NCBI GenBank assembly: GCA_946803715.1
Contig: CAMPET010000031.1
Span: 62,001 to 126,000 of the forward strand
DNA length: 64,000 nucleotides
Direction of reading: 5' to 3'
Origin: Beroe ovata
Taxonomy: Eukaryota > Ctenophora > Nuda > Beroida > Beroidae
Both the position numbers and the translations under genes were made by a program. A model generated the notes under the pieces. It saw nothing but the letters and a program-made list of their open reading frames with translations, was not told the origin of the DNA and searched no databases. Shown in pieces: positions 24,523 through 38,300 of this stretch. Position 1 is the first letter of the stretch. Each line of letters begins with the position of its first letter.

Positions 24523-27500
24523 TCACATGATTATAGCGGGATTCGGTACAGATTCACCTGGGATACAGACGATTTAATCAAACGGTGATAAGAAAGACGC
24601 ATGAATAATGAGATAATAGACCACAAAGTTCTATGAAAATGTGGTCTTTACAACTTTTCATATATTGATAAACTGGAAACTAACCGATTTCTTTGTGTGG
24701 AAGGATTCTGCCCCCGTTGATGTACAATTCGTCTTTGATTGTTACGTCTTCACCCAGCACACTGACCCCTTCCATACGAACCTGTTCATTGTGACTGTCA
24801 TTTGTTGTCTGACGCTGACAATCCGTATTCCGTTTTTAATTCCATTTGAATCCATGCGATGAATGAACTAAACAATGTGTGAAAGTAGAAATTCATTCTA
24901 GTTCCTACATCACTCACCCATCGACCCAGCTTGCATTTCCACCCTACTATGGAATTGTTGATCCACGTGTGAGACCCAATCTTGCTGCCCTCCATGATTG
25001 TTGAGTTTTGTAAACAAACACCTGAGACATGGTTTTTGTTGAATAAACAATATTTGAATGTTAATTGTTAATTGTGAATTGCAAGGGTCCAATTTAATAA
25101 TAACGAGATTCAATTTACACGTGTAGAGATATTAAGATAACGCGCCGCGCGCGCACCGTGATAATTCAATCACGCGCGCGCAAAACTCGAACAAGAGACA
25201 TCGCGCCATACGTAGATGAGTATCTTTGTTTGTGTCACACAAATATTGCCACATTGTGACACATGTTTTGCGAATCGTCAGACTTGTGTTTTATCCACAC
25301 TGCAACATCGAAATAAGTCTATCCCGCTTAACAAGTTCGATTATACTGCGAGCTTTACAGGGCACACTGTCACTGGGTATCTAATTTTGAAATTGCTGCC
25401 TTCAGCACAAGTTTTGAAATTCAGTGTGCTCTCAAGTCTCATCAGTACATAATAACATACCATCTTCAATGACGCAGTTAGGCCCAATCACAACATTGGG
25501 TCCGATTTGACAGGTTTTACCAATCGTTGCCGATTTATCAACCAAAACATTTCCTGAGAAATGAGTCAAAATGAATCGGTCCAACGGGAAATGCAAGGAA
25601 AACCATTATATTACCAACTTACCAGAACATGATTCATGCTTGCACAACAAGTCAGGTTTTGTTCTCGATAAATGATCCAAATACAACCTAGATCCGATCA
25701 CGAAGTCCTTGGGTTGACCTACGTCCATCCAGTAGCCTGAAATTTGGGTGAAATTTGGTTATTCAGGACCACTGATACAATTAACTTGCTAGTTCACAAA
25801 TTTCCTATAACAAAATGTAATAACACCAGGAGTATCAATATATTGAAACGCTCATGCTTGCCAACTAATGCAATAACAGAATAAATCCCTTGTAAAGAAA
25901 GTAATAACGAATGGGAACAAATGTAGCGATCGTGAGGTCTCACCGGGGAGCTCCATAGCAAATAGTTCACCATCGGAGCACATTTCGGGAAACACCTTCT
26001 TCTCAATGCTGGTCGGTTTCAACTGCGGGGTGTTTTAACTTGCATATATAAGTAGATAAAGCTATGACCGCTCCACTAGTCACTGTAATCTGCTCGGGAG
26101 CAATTAGGTCCCACCAGCGTTCCTTATGAATAATCGAACCCTTGTTGAATGGTTGCTTATAATGCTAGTTTTCTCTATTTTCTTACCTCTATTCTGGAAA
26201 GAATGGTAGTGTTGAACAGATACAGCCCGGCGTTGATCTTGTTTGACACGAAAGTGGACGGTTTTTCAACAAATCTGTCAATCTTCCCGTCACTCTCATA
26301 TACCACAACACCATAGCGTGACGGTTCCTCCACTTTTGTGACCTGGTAGATGAATGGGTGAGATGTTGTAGAGAGCAAGACGCTAGCACAAACATATATT
26401 TCAAATTTTCTCTTATGTTTGTCAAGAGACGCATCTCTAGTGACTGTTTCTATGAACTAGTATAATGACCATCTATTTGAATTGTTTTTTCATGATGCAT
26501 TGTTTTTCATGATGCATTGTTTTTTATTGTGTACTATTCAAATTGTTGTCTTTGTTCATTGTAGAACGACCCCCTTACTCAATACTCAATGGAGAAGGTG
26601 GTCATGAATTATGATATATAATAAGAACGAGGGCGTGGCCCAGACATAATGGGAGTCTGAAATTTGACAACCTCATGGCTCATAATATGTGAAGTCATCT
26701 GCGTATCCACAGCAACTATGCTCTGTTTTAGAGAGGCCAAGACCATGAAAAATAGAAGTTATCGCAAGGTTTCATTGAGTGGATAGAAGCTATTTCCATC
26801 TGTCAGAAGATTGCTAGTTCGAGTCTCGGGGAAAGCCTCACCCATAAAAGCAGTAAACGTGCCAAGCTAACCTAGGCAGTCCACCTCTATATGAAAATTT
26901 AATAATAGAAGTTTTAGGAAATATGTCTCATGAGGTCGATTTCCCATTAATACCCTTCATACTTTCAAGAATCTCAATGTCTCAATACACACTGTGTCTT
27001 ACACAGCACACACTGAATTGTACTTTGCTATATGTGTATTTCATAGTTGAAATTGGAAAGCTCCTCCAAGGAGTAATGATCTTTACCAATTTGAGAAGAA
27101 GCTAACTTCATATCTTTAACATGATTATACACAAAACAGCTGTTTAGTGTTTATTTACTAAATTGAGCTCTCTCTAGTGTACTTTGCACCAATAGACTCT
27201 CAATAGGCAAGTTGTATTTGAAGTATATGGGAGTAAATGGAAAGTTGACTGTTGAGGGCCCAGTGCTTATAAGTGCCACGTGGGAGGTGGACTCCACATT
27301 GCGTGAAAATACTTGAAAAGGCAGTGCACTTTTGCTGCTGCGATTCAGAAGCTGAAAAGAATAAAATTCATGACAAATGGAAAACTTACACAGATAGTTC
27401 CTTCACATCCATGCTTCTTATGGAATTCCAGCATGGTTTTAAAGGGGTATGGGCACACAACATCTGCATTGAGCACAAAGAATGGTTTTTCAGGATTCTC

Positions 27501-28001
27501 CATTAACATGTCACAGGCCAAAGCCAGAGGACCAGCTGATAAGGGCAGTTAGGTAGAGCTTTAGATCAGATCATTCTATTTGCATTGTATCAAAAGGTCT
27601 AGTATTGGCAGAAGTTCTTGATAAACATGTAGTCATCTCATTTCTAGATTCACCTGTTCCCAGAGGTTCATCTTCATAAGAAAGGGATATTTTAATACCA
27701 AGTCTTTCTTCATGCTTCTTGAGCTCTGTCTCCATTACATCAGCTCTGTATCCCACCCCAAGAATTACATGAGTGACCCCTGCTTCAACTAGTGCTTCGA
27801 TCTGTGGATTTTGGATCAATATGATTTATATGGCCATACATAAATCTTATTGTTCAATCCAATAACAACTGTGACCCCAGAGAGATTTACCTGGTGGACT
27901 ACTGTTGGTTTGTTACAAAATTCGACTAAAGGCTTTGGGAGGCTGAGAGTAAGAGGACGCAGTCTTGTTCCAAAGCCACCGACTAGAATCAAAGCTTTCA
28001 T
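24523..28001 (-). CDS. GMPPB: GDP-mannose pyrophosphorylase beta, 360 aa
   Basis: Ten exons join in frame: 27891-28001, 27654-27801, 27390-27535, 26187-26342, 25944-26022, 25623-25736, 25461-25553, 24918-25021, 24685-24781 and 24523-24557. The 360-residue product has the standard GMPPB length. It makes GDP-mannose from mannose-1-phosphate and GTP in the cytosol, feeding N-glycan, GPI-anchor and O-mannose synthesis. The nucleotidyltransferase signature [11 protein letters not shown] is at residues 8-18, with KP at 23-24, the metal-binding Asp111 in FFVLNADV, and [10 protein letters not shown] and [12 protein letters not shown] downstream. Hexapeptide left-handed beta-helix repeats follow ([20 protein letters not shown] onward), ending [11 protein letters not shown]. 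The last exon is only 35 bases. The 1.05-kb intron 26343-27389 is the longest. Confidence 0.97.
25138..25186. repeat. GC-rich palindrome in a GMPPB intron
   Basis: GCGCGCGCACCGTGATAATT followed by CAATCACGCGCGCGC can fold into a hairpin with GC-alternating arms. It ends in GCGCGCGCAAAA, a word shared with repeats at the left end of the window. Confidence 0.6.
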
Positions 28002-28639
28002 CCCAGATAAATACTATATAAAGATAAATTTGCAATGGAAAGACTTAACCCAGGAAAATTATCATAGAAATAAAGGCTAAGCTTGCTTGAGATGATAGTG
28101 GTCAATGGCACAATGTCATTGGAATGAAACCCACTCAATTCACCCCAAAATTCTATGATATTTTCACAATATTAGTCTTTTCACCAGAATTTTCACAAAG
28201 TATGACCCTGACTACTCAAACAGAGGCCTCGGGTCCTGCTAGTATTTATAAATCAAATTAGAGCTCTTACCCAGCACTGAAGGGCACAAACAAAATTGAA
28301 TTTGCTAATTATGATTTGCAGATTATCAAGTTCTGCAAGAGCAAATAAATGATGAATAGAATAATGGAGCTATATGAAACTTTTCAATCAATGAGACATT
28401 CATTTAGATCTTGCTGTTCACCACAATGTTTACTTAAAGTGATCTTGTTGGGGTTCAAGTACAGAGTTGGAGAAAAGTCTTGAAGATTGATGTCTCAAAA
28501 GAATCTTTCTTTTCTGAAATATATCTTTTCATGAAGTAATGAGTATTATGGTGAATTATTTGGTTCATATTGATGCAATCATATAACAGAATATATGACA
28601 TTTAAAGAATAAAAAACTCGAAAATACTTTAAGTGGATA
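28002..28639. other. GMPPB upstream flank
   Basis: AT-rich flank upstream of the GMPPB start codon. No exon is supported. Confidence 0.4.
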
Positions 28640-29010
28640 CTCTGAGAATAATTTGTGGCGCGCGCGCAATGACAAATGAAATCCTCGACAGGAGCTATCA
28701 TTGACAGCCAACACGATATCGCTTGTTGGATGAGATCTAATATATGTCAACTGTTTTTTGCGCGCAGCAATTTTATTTTGCGTGTTGCGGTTTTGCTTGC
28801 CGGATTTTATTGCCGGATGTTATCTGTCCACTGTTTCTTGCGCGCGGCGCGCACGCCTTCATCGCAAGGATTTTATCAGTCCACTGATTCTTGCGCCGCG
28901 CGCAAGAAACATGAACAGTGGACAGATATAATATAACATCTGGCAATTGCAATTGCGGCTTGCGCGGTCATTTGCAGTTTAGCATTGCCAGACATTAACT
29001 AATTCTTAGC
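28640..29010. repeat. GC-rich fold-back repeat
   Basis: The left arm at about 28812-28853 (GGATGTTATCTGTCCACTGTT, then TCTTGCGCGCGGCGCGC) pairs with the right arm at about 28893-28944 (GCGCCGCGCGCAAGAAAC, AACAGTGGACAGAT, ATAACATCTGGC). A direct partial copy of the TCCACTG.TTCTTGCGC block lies at 28880-28897 between the arms. The right flank (GCGGCTTGCGCGGTCATTTG, then AGCATTGCCAGACA, 28955-28996) resembles the tail of the repeats at 174-208. It lies between the divergent GMPPB and ephrin genes. No protein is encoded. Confidence 0.7.
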
Positions 29011-29893
29011 GATCAGCGCGGCGTACGCGCATCACAGTGCAAGTGCGTTTTTCAATTTGCTGTTTTGATATGGCTACATTGTCAAAATACTTGGACTGTT
29101 AATAATTTGAGTAATGAATGAATTATAGATTATAAAAACTGCATGAAATTTTAATCAGTATCGCTTCACGCTGTGCGAAGAATATTAAAATGTGCATGTA
29201 AATCAGTGGACATTTTTGATTTGCTCAAATTGATATGGTTATTTGAGGTGTCACCTTATTTCATGGCCCTCACCTAGTCATATGGGTAAATGCCATAAAA
29301 TTATAAGTATGGAAGAAAAGGAATTAACATTTATTAAAAGAATTCTTCTTTCCTAGTGATAATGGGTAGTGGACACCTTAGCCAAAGGTGGTGTTTTTCA
29401 GTGGCTGAGATTGTTTTGATGGAATTTTTCTTGAAAAGTGTGATGGTATATACCATAAATTCTTATCTTATCTTATCTTATGGATGAACATGGATCATTG
29501 GAAATGAATTTAAAGGAGTATATGATTTGCACTATTTGATCAGTCTTACTATCATGCAATTGATGCCATTCTTGTTCACATTGAGATCAACTCTAAGTGG
29601 CACCTGGGGCAACTGAAGAGATAGTGATTCTATGTACCCCTTCTATATTAAACACATCTTTGATGCCTACTCTTGGTGACTAACATTTATTCCAAGTGAA
29701 TCGAATTTGGCTATTTAAGAGTTTGTTCTCTGTTGTAAGTTTAAACCTATAGAGGACTTGGACTCATAAGAGATGAATATATAGCTTATGAGGGATAAAT
29801 ATTAAATAATGAGCCTTATATTGAATTATTCTTTCTATACATTTACTGATGATATTGCCAATTAACCTGTTTCTCTCACAGCATGCTGTATAG

Positions 29894-32800
29894 ATGAACT
29901 GGCTAAAACTTATTACTGGCATCCTTCTTATCCTCCAGTCATTATCAGCAGATTACACAATTTATTGGTCAGACTCTAACATTTTTGGCCAGTGAGTATG
30001 GTCTCACATATGTTTTGAACTTTATTACCAAATCCCACTATAAATTTCTTGAAGTAAATTCAACTAAATCAATGAAAAGATTAATTTTTCGTTGAATCTG
30101 ACTAATTTCAGGGACTATCATGTATTATATGGTAGTGCTGTTGAATTTAGGTGTCATAATAAAACAGTTAATAATCTCTATGAGGTATCAAAAGAGGAGT
30201 ATGATAGGTTGGTCAAGATTTTCGACATCTTTTTCTATGGATATCTATCGTGAGGTATATGATGGATCGTTTGTGTTATCTTCTAAAATTTAGCAATCAC
30301 TGCATATTTCAGCTGTGAGCTCCAGCAATATCATCGGAGCATGTTGAATTGCACAAGAGACATAAAAAGAGGACGTGATATCACAACTGTCCTATTCAAG
30401 CAGCACCTTGTCCCTATCCCTAACTTCAAAGACTACCTGAAGGGGCATAGCTATTATTTCATATGTAAGTACTATCATGTACCAATTGAGTCAAAGTTCT
30501 TTTTTCAAAATATTCCCCAGGTAATAAATGCATTTTATTCATTACAATACCAATGAAAACTTTCTTAGCCACAGTGATATGAGAAGGCAAATATTCTTAT
30601 CTCTCCTGATTCTTTCTAAAAGTGAAAACATAAGACTGTCCATTTTAACACAAACTTGCTCCTAGATGAGTATTATGTACATGTGCCAGATGTTCCAACA
30701 GACTCTTCCATAGCTTTCTTTTCTATTTAGACTCTTGAACAATGAAATGAGTACAAGTTTATTAATCATCATAGAAGGAGAATTTCTTCGTTTCAGAAAA
30801 CTGGAGATCATGTGATATAAGGAAAATTTACCATCATGATTATAATAATGTCATATTGTATTTCTACGGCATGAATGTATTATATCTTAGGATACAGGTT
30901 AAAAAGCAGTCAGTAGGCACTGTACGGTGTAGGTAGTACTTTTTTCGATAACCTGCTTTGAAACATTACATAAGATTACATCGAAATAATACAACTATAT
31001 GTACCTACAATTTAATTCTTCTTAGAACACATTGAAGGTATAATGTTTGACCCTTTTCACTCTGTGTTCTGAGTAGAGTACTTAACCTTCCTTGTGGATG
31101 TGCTATCAAACAATGAAGCCCTTTGTTTTCCTTTGTCCGAACTGCTTCAATGAGTGCTCAGTATTATAGGGGTCATTTATCCATTCATCATTCAATCTTA
31201 TAGCGTGTGTTTGAATAATTAGAATGAGGCTGGAGATTCACCAGTTTGATTCAACATATCCAGTCACCTGACTCTATTTCATTAGAGTAGGACAATATTT
31301 CTGTGCTCTAAGCGTTACCATACCACCAAAGAAGCGGGTTATAATAAGGCAGATTGAGATGTAAAGTTAATGTGCAGTTTGAATAATTATCAATTTCATT
31401 CATAGAACTATGCCCTATGGCCTGATCATATTAGATGGGCCCTTATTAAATCATTTAGCAAAATGTTGGAAATTCGACCCCTAAACTTTCCCTAGTAGAG
31501 GAAATATAGAGAAATTTTAATGTTTTCATGACTAATCGTGATTTAATTGTAATTGTGGTACCGTACAAGTGTATGATGATAGATGTAGTTACTATAGTTA
31601 TAGTTGTCATAGTACAACACTCTGACCTATCATATACCTTTGTTCCAGAAATAGGCAATTGCAGTGTCATTACATGACAAAAACATGTTCCCAGGCTCCA
31701 TGACGTCATGTCATCAAATCTCTCTCTCTATGAATATTGTATATTGCTCTACCCACAGAGGGTTATCATCTTATTATACAGGTTTGATGATGAGATAGCA
31801 TGGCTGAAGTTTTGAATTTATCATCAGATATAAATAAACCTCCTGGTTATTGCTCAGATATCTCATCAGAGAGGATATGTTTAACCCGGTTTAACATATG
31901 TGTTTAGGATGGAGAATGATAAGGCAAGAAACTTTATAAAAGTTAATTAACGTTTGACGGCGTAGTATAATTTAACCGAAATTTTACAATTATAGTTTAT
32001 TAGTGCACTATTACATATTCATCGTTACTTTATGAAGTGAGGAGTGAGCCATGTGTGTGCTTGTGTATAGCTTTTTCACGATGATGAATAATAACAGTGT
32101 ACAATAGTGGCCACTCATGTAATACATGCTGATAAGATATCACATTTTAATGTACATATTATTCTATGCAGCTCTGCAAGGATTGTCCTGATAAATCAAA
32201 TCAAGAGACAGGTTGCTTTTAGGTGTGGTACATTGGAAAACGATAAATGGCATGTAAATTATTCTCATTGTCCGGCGTACATTGCACATACTGAATCACA
32301 TTAAGCTATGTAATATCGAGGAATGTTTTTGTTCCTATGACCTATTGATCTGTGTCTGCGGACCAAAGCTTGTCCAGGATTGAACCCTGCGAAAACTCGC
32401 TATACAGATACTTCCAGACTTCAATGTAAGAATGAATTGGTGCCATCATATTGATTTACGACAACATTACCTTCTCAGATATTAACTTCACCAAAAATTA
32501 ATATTGGAGCATTTTTCTTGCTTTCAAAGAATCTTCAGATGACTATGAACGTTCGCATGCTGCCCCATTTAACTATAATCTTGCTTATCGAAATTTTTCT
32601 CGTTCGTGCGTGCGTGTTGTATGCAGAAATTGAGCTGTGTAATAATTGTGGAACCCTTTGCCAAAAGAAATGATACAGCACTTCACAATAATCTAGGTAA
32701 TCCAATTAGCAAATGTGAGCTCCGAATCATCATTTAGCTCATCATGAACGCTAATAAGCCTTGAGATACAAAATCAACTTCATATTTTGAAATTTTTAAA

Positions 32801-33098
32801 GACCAGTGATATTATATACCTGAGGATGTTTAAAAACTATGGGCTGTCTAGACGACTTACACAGTTTATCTTGAACTTATTTGGAATTGTTTTTTTAATA
32901 TGCAACCAGCATACTCCAGTTTATTTTCTAAAAAATCTTCACTGATGTTTAAAACTTAGCAGTTCTCTCTTTCCTGCGACTCATATCAGCTACCATTTGG
33001 CCCACTCAATGGCTGTTCAATCCGTAGACCTCACGTATGATGATCGTTTGGTGCTTATCTGAGTCTATTAACCCAATGTCACGACGAACCATTAATTC

Positions 33099-33134
<36 letters not shown>

Positions 33135-35340
33135 TTTTATTGTGTTGTCTCTGCGTCTTGGGGACGCCATCTTCATGTTTATTCAGAGTGTCAGTCGCCA
33201 TAGATCTCTATAATTGTGGTGGTCTGGCTGGTCTGTTTCAGCGAGCTATACTGCTCAATCGGTAATGATAAAAACAATTGTTAGAACCCGATTTATAACC
33301 TTCGTAGGAATGAAAATGAGGGAAAACTCGTCTCTCATTCAAGCAACGTAGAAAATTTTGTTGTAAACCATTGGGAAGCATAGTTAATTTTCGACGACTG
33401 AATTAAAGCAAAGAGCTTGTATTTTGTATTCATATTTGAGACGCCATGAGAGGAGCTTACAAAGATTATTACGATCATTTTGTATTGCAGTACCTTTTAT
33501 ACAGTGGGTATGGGTGTTGAGTGTGTGTTTTGAACTTTTGATGAACAGACTGAAGCATACCTACGACCTACGTCCTACATGCATACATAATGAGAATTAT
33601 GATGCAGGGACTTGTAGGTGTTAATTATCGGGGACATATTATTATTGTCCACAAACCAATAATTGTAGTCACCGAACACGCAATAGTCACCTGAGTAGAT
33701 ATACAATAAACTTGGTAACCAAGCCTAAACAAGATCATGCGTCATGATTACCAATATTATCTTCGAAAGATGCCCACATCCCTCTGATGTTATAAGTGAC
33801 TGTGATGAGTGACTGACAAGTGACTGTGATGTGATAAGTGACTGTCATTTTGATCAAGATATTATCTGCTGATCTATATATCTCCCCTCTCAACTATATT
33901 ATATCTCATTGGCAAGGTATTATAATGCTTGTAGCATGCACATTGCTCACTCAGTGTCAATTGTTAGTAGAGTAATAATGGATATGAGTTGTCTAATACA
34001 TGTGCGTGTCTGGTGAATGTAATAAGATTGTAATGGAACTTATCTGTGAGTGCACCATTTAATAAGGTGCTGAAGACAATGTTGATACGTGTAACTGTGT
34101 AATGAGTTCTGAATGATGTCAAACGCTGTCGAGTTGTATCAGAAGTATCGAGTTTTATCAGAAAGTAGAACTTTTCCATGACATTATGTCTCATATGACG
34201 TCGAAAATAAGGTTCTCAAGGCCTCGGATCGGAAGCTACGTCGCTGTTATAATTTTCAATTGAGAAATGTTAAATTTGTTTGAGATTGTGATGGAAAAGC
34301 ACAATTATCACTGGATAAAACATGGTGCTAATTACATTTACACATTGTTATCTTACAATTCATGCAATTATCCCAGATTTTCTACAAGTCTATTTCTATG
34401 AGGCATTTTGATGTCTTTAACAACAACAGCAAGTGCTGGAACTGCCAGTATCTGTATGTTGTGTGTGTCTGTTTGTATGTGTATGTGTGTGTCTGTTTGT
34501 GTGTGAGTGTGTGTGTGTGTGTGTGTATGTGTGTGTGTGTGTGTTTGTGTGTGTTGATGAAATGAGTGTCCATGTTGTGAAATCTGTTCATTGGTAGGCG
34601 TACCTGTTAGTGTCAATCAGTTTGAATGAATTTTTACTTGTTTGAGGTATGATCTGTTTGGCATGTTTGTCAACGTCTCGAGTTGACCGAGGCCATGAGT
34701 GTATCAACTCATCGATGATTAATGGTAAGCGTCAACGGTTGAAATGGTGATAATAATATTGTGTTTGTATAGAGAAAGTGTTATTATCCATGATCTCAGT
34801 ATGACGACAGGAGATGAATTTGGGGATGTATAATTTGTTGTGTACAATGCTCCGAGACACCATGATTTGATAGCAAACTATAAAATGATGATTGTAAAGC
34901 CTTGACGTGATACCCTTGTACCTTATCAAGGTCGTTGAATGTTGGTCTTTACTATCTATGCAGTAGTGGTCTTTGTAAGTCTAAAAGCTGTGATACTGAG
35001 ATATAATATTGATACCTTTTGGGGCACTGAGGTACACGAAGAGACTTCAAATTTAGCGATTCATCTAGTCTTTAGATAATCAAGCTGTTGAGTTGATGCA
35101 CCTTACCTGAAGCACACACACACACACACACACACACANNNNNNNNNNNNNNNNNNNNNNNNNNNNNNNNNNNNNNNNNNNNNNNNNNNNNNNNNNNNNN
35201 NNNNNNNNNNNNNNNNNNNNNNNNNNNNNNNNNNNNNNNNNNNNNNNNNNNNNNNNNNNNNNNNNNNNNNNNNNNNNNNNNNNNNNNNNNNNNNNNNNNN
35301 NNNNNNNNNNNNNNNNNNNNNNNNNNNNNNNNNNACACAT

Positions 35341-35374
<34 letters not shown>

Positions 35375-38300
35375 GCACACACACACAGACGCACACATAC
35401 ACAGAGACACACGCACACACACAGACACGCACAATTTGAGGGGCTCTCCCACGCTTGTACTAAGTGTATGGGGGAGATTTCTCGTTAGGATGTAATGGAC
35501 CATAAAGGAATCAATTTCCTATTTTGTGACCGTTATTACACAATTACACGTGAAATAAAGAAGTAAATAAATCTATTAAAAGATCTGGTGTGAGAGTGTG
35601 TGAAATACATGGTTACGTTTAATGACATGTGTTAACTGTAAAATTGTGCTTGGTGGTGGCACAAAATATAGATTCGTGTCTATAACACACGGTGATGGTC
35701 AGGTATTGGCAATTCCACAGCGCCAGTGCCCTCTGAAATAAGGGCAATGATACGCTCATTCTGGACAATATTCTTCACAATCGGGCCAATAGTATCCAAC
35801 AGTTTTCAACTTAGAGAGCCTGCAACACCTCCTATTTTGACACCATGACACAACCGAATCATGGCTGTAACCCAGTATACATCCATGCGAATTAGATACA
35901 TCCATCTCTCAATGGTGTCAGTTTCAGTTCGCATGGAAGAGGCTTTCAGTCTACCTCTATAGCTGTATTATGATAGCTGTATGGACTATGGTTACCGATC
36001 ATTCTTGAGCAGAAAGTCTCCATTGTTCAGCAGATGGTCTCAAAACAATATACGTGGTTTTCCCAATTGTGGGGCCTCAGTTACAATGAGATAGTTTTTA
36101 CTCTGTCAAACCGTATCAATTTCATCTGAGTTGTTACCCTGTGCTACTATGCTAGGTCCCTTGTTTAGAATATGTTACTAACCAACGGTTCTTATTCTAA
36201 GTCTAATGATGCTGGGTAAGCTTTAGTTAAAACATTACCTGCGTTACTGCATTGCTCAGTATCGGGATCTATTTGGAGGTATGGACCAATAAAGTGTCCT
36301 GGGTACTGATAATTGTTGCAAATGTTGCTAAGTGGTCCGGTTGGGAACAGACTCCTTTTGTAATGTCAGACTCATAGGAGCTGGGTCCCAGATCATGGCC
36401 GATCACCAATCACGGCTAGATTCCTTTTTTATTAGAACATATCGATTTAGAACATATCGATTAGAACATATCGATTAGAACATATTGATTTAGAAGTGAA
36501 AGTGTTTGTCCATTGAGACATTTATTTAGCCCCATCCACTTGTCCCTTGTGATGATATTCAGAATGCATGTATCTGGCGAGGTATAAATGGCAGTAGAGT
36601 GGTTGTATCATACGTGACATGCAGACCATTTTCATATATTGATTGTCATCATCCCTTATTGCATGATGACATACGCCTATTCAATTAGGAGACCTGCTGA
36701 CTCTATCATGGAAAGCAGAGTCAACCCCCACGGATTCTATTGCATCAGTCAACTTTAGATGAAGTCCAGAATACATGCACAGTGCACACTCACATAGAGA
36801 CATTGGTTTAAATCTCGTAAGGCGTTTCCGTTAATAAAACGAAGTACAAGTCGCCTCCATCTCTCTCAGGTCACTTCTTTTCTTCTTGCGAAATGGTTAA
36901 TAAGCGTCCTAAACAGCACTTCCCCACTGTGGTATACATGTTTTACAGTGTAATATGTTACAAACCAATCCTCTTTGCTGAGCTTCACGTTAGTGTTACG
37001 TCATAAGAACGTCAAGGATTTTATATTTGTGTGTGTGTTTCAAACTCTGGATTGCTATAGCATACAATCATGGCCTAGTACAATGATATTAAACCGCCGG
37101 AAAGTGGCAACTTGAAACCTGCAATCATTCGTCTTTCATTCAGTTGGATATAAAACCAGCCAAAAATCGTGTTGATAATGTCGGTGGTATGCATGGGGAC
37201 TTCGGAACAAGTCGCTATGGCAACTTCCCGAAATCTTCAGATATAACTCAAAGCTATACAGTCTAGCAATCTGTGACACGCAGCTTATAGCTACATCTGA
37301 GTTTCGTCTAGTTCCTGCACTCCCTTGATCTGACAGTTTGCTGGAACCTCTCCACTTCTCAAGCAGGGCGTCTAAACAATATCCTGTGTCACAAGTTGTC
37401 TAGCATGACAGTAGCAATCACACACTCATGTGTCAAATTCCTCGCCGGATGACAGATATAATATGTTATGCTTAATTATGCTGACGATGGTGGGAGAATT
37501 TCTCCTTTGTTCAAAATTGGAATGGAAAGAAGCAGTTCATGGAGGACTTCCATGAATGACGAAGATGTGATTGTTGAGCATCATGGAGTACCATGAATAT
37601 TATTTAGATTATTATCATCTAGATGTGGTTTCGTTCGGGATTTCTCGGAAATATATGATAAATTTGAACGTCATTGATTCCCTCTTGAAGATGAAAAAGA
37701 ATGCTTGAATTCAGGGAGGTTGTTATCTCAAGTTAGCATCTACTGAGATACAGAGAATCCACACTTTGTATTATATGATGCAGTACAGAATGGAGATGAT
37801 GAAAATAATGTGATAAAAGCGTCTGTGTGTATGTGTGTGTGCATGCCTGTGTTAAGTTTTGTCATCAGCCCCCCCATCCTCTTTTTCTGCATGTATACCA
37901 TCATGGTGTATGCCATCATATCATGAATTAATGTACTTTCTCTTTTTCTCTGTATTATATAGAGAATTTTAATGTGAGTCTGTGGGATGGACAATAACCA
38001 TGCACACATCCTAATCTGCTCTCAAAAAGGTAGATATAGGAAAGTCAGCATCTTGTATCATCCATTATGAGTAAACATACACCAACTTTAACTGTGCATG
38101 AGTGAGTAGTCATCCTATATTCAATATTTGAACGTATGAAATATATGAGCGTTTAGAAAAACAAAATCTTTAGTTCCATTACCCATTTCCTATGTACAAG
38201 GCCAGATCATTCTTTAGTGAGCATGAACAACAATATATGATATGCAGTGACTGTTCAAAAGCGATTCAGGGAATTGGTGCTAAGGATTTGTGCTGATATG

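Noticed and set aside
26800-26870. tRNA or tRNA-derived SINE
   Set aside because: AGTTCGAGTCTC resembles a B box, but no A box or cloverleaf could be drawn.
30797-30897. Fourth ephrin exon with a Cys
   Set aside because: Joining it creates an in-frame TAA, and the exon at 39478 supplies the expected ISTAS..GGNC..MK sequence in phase.
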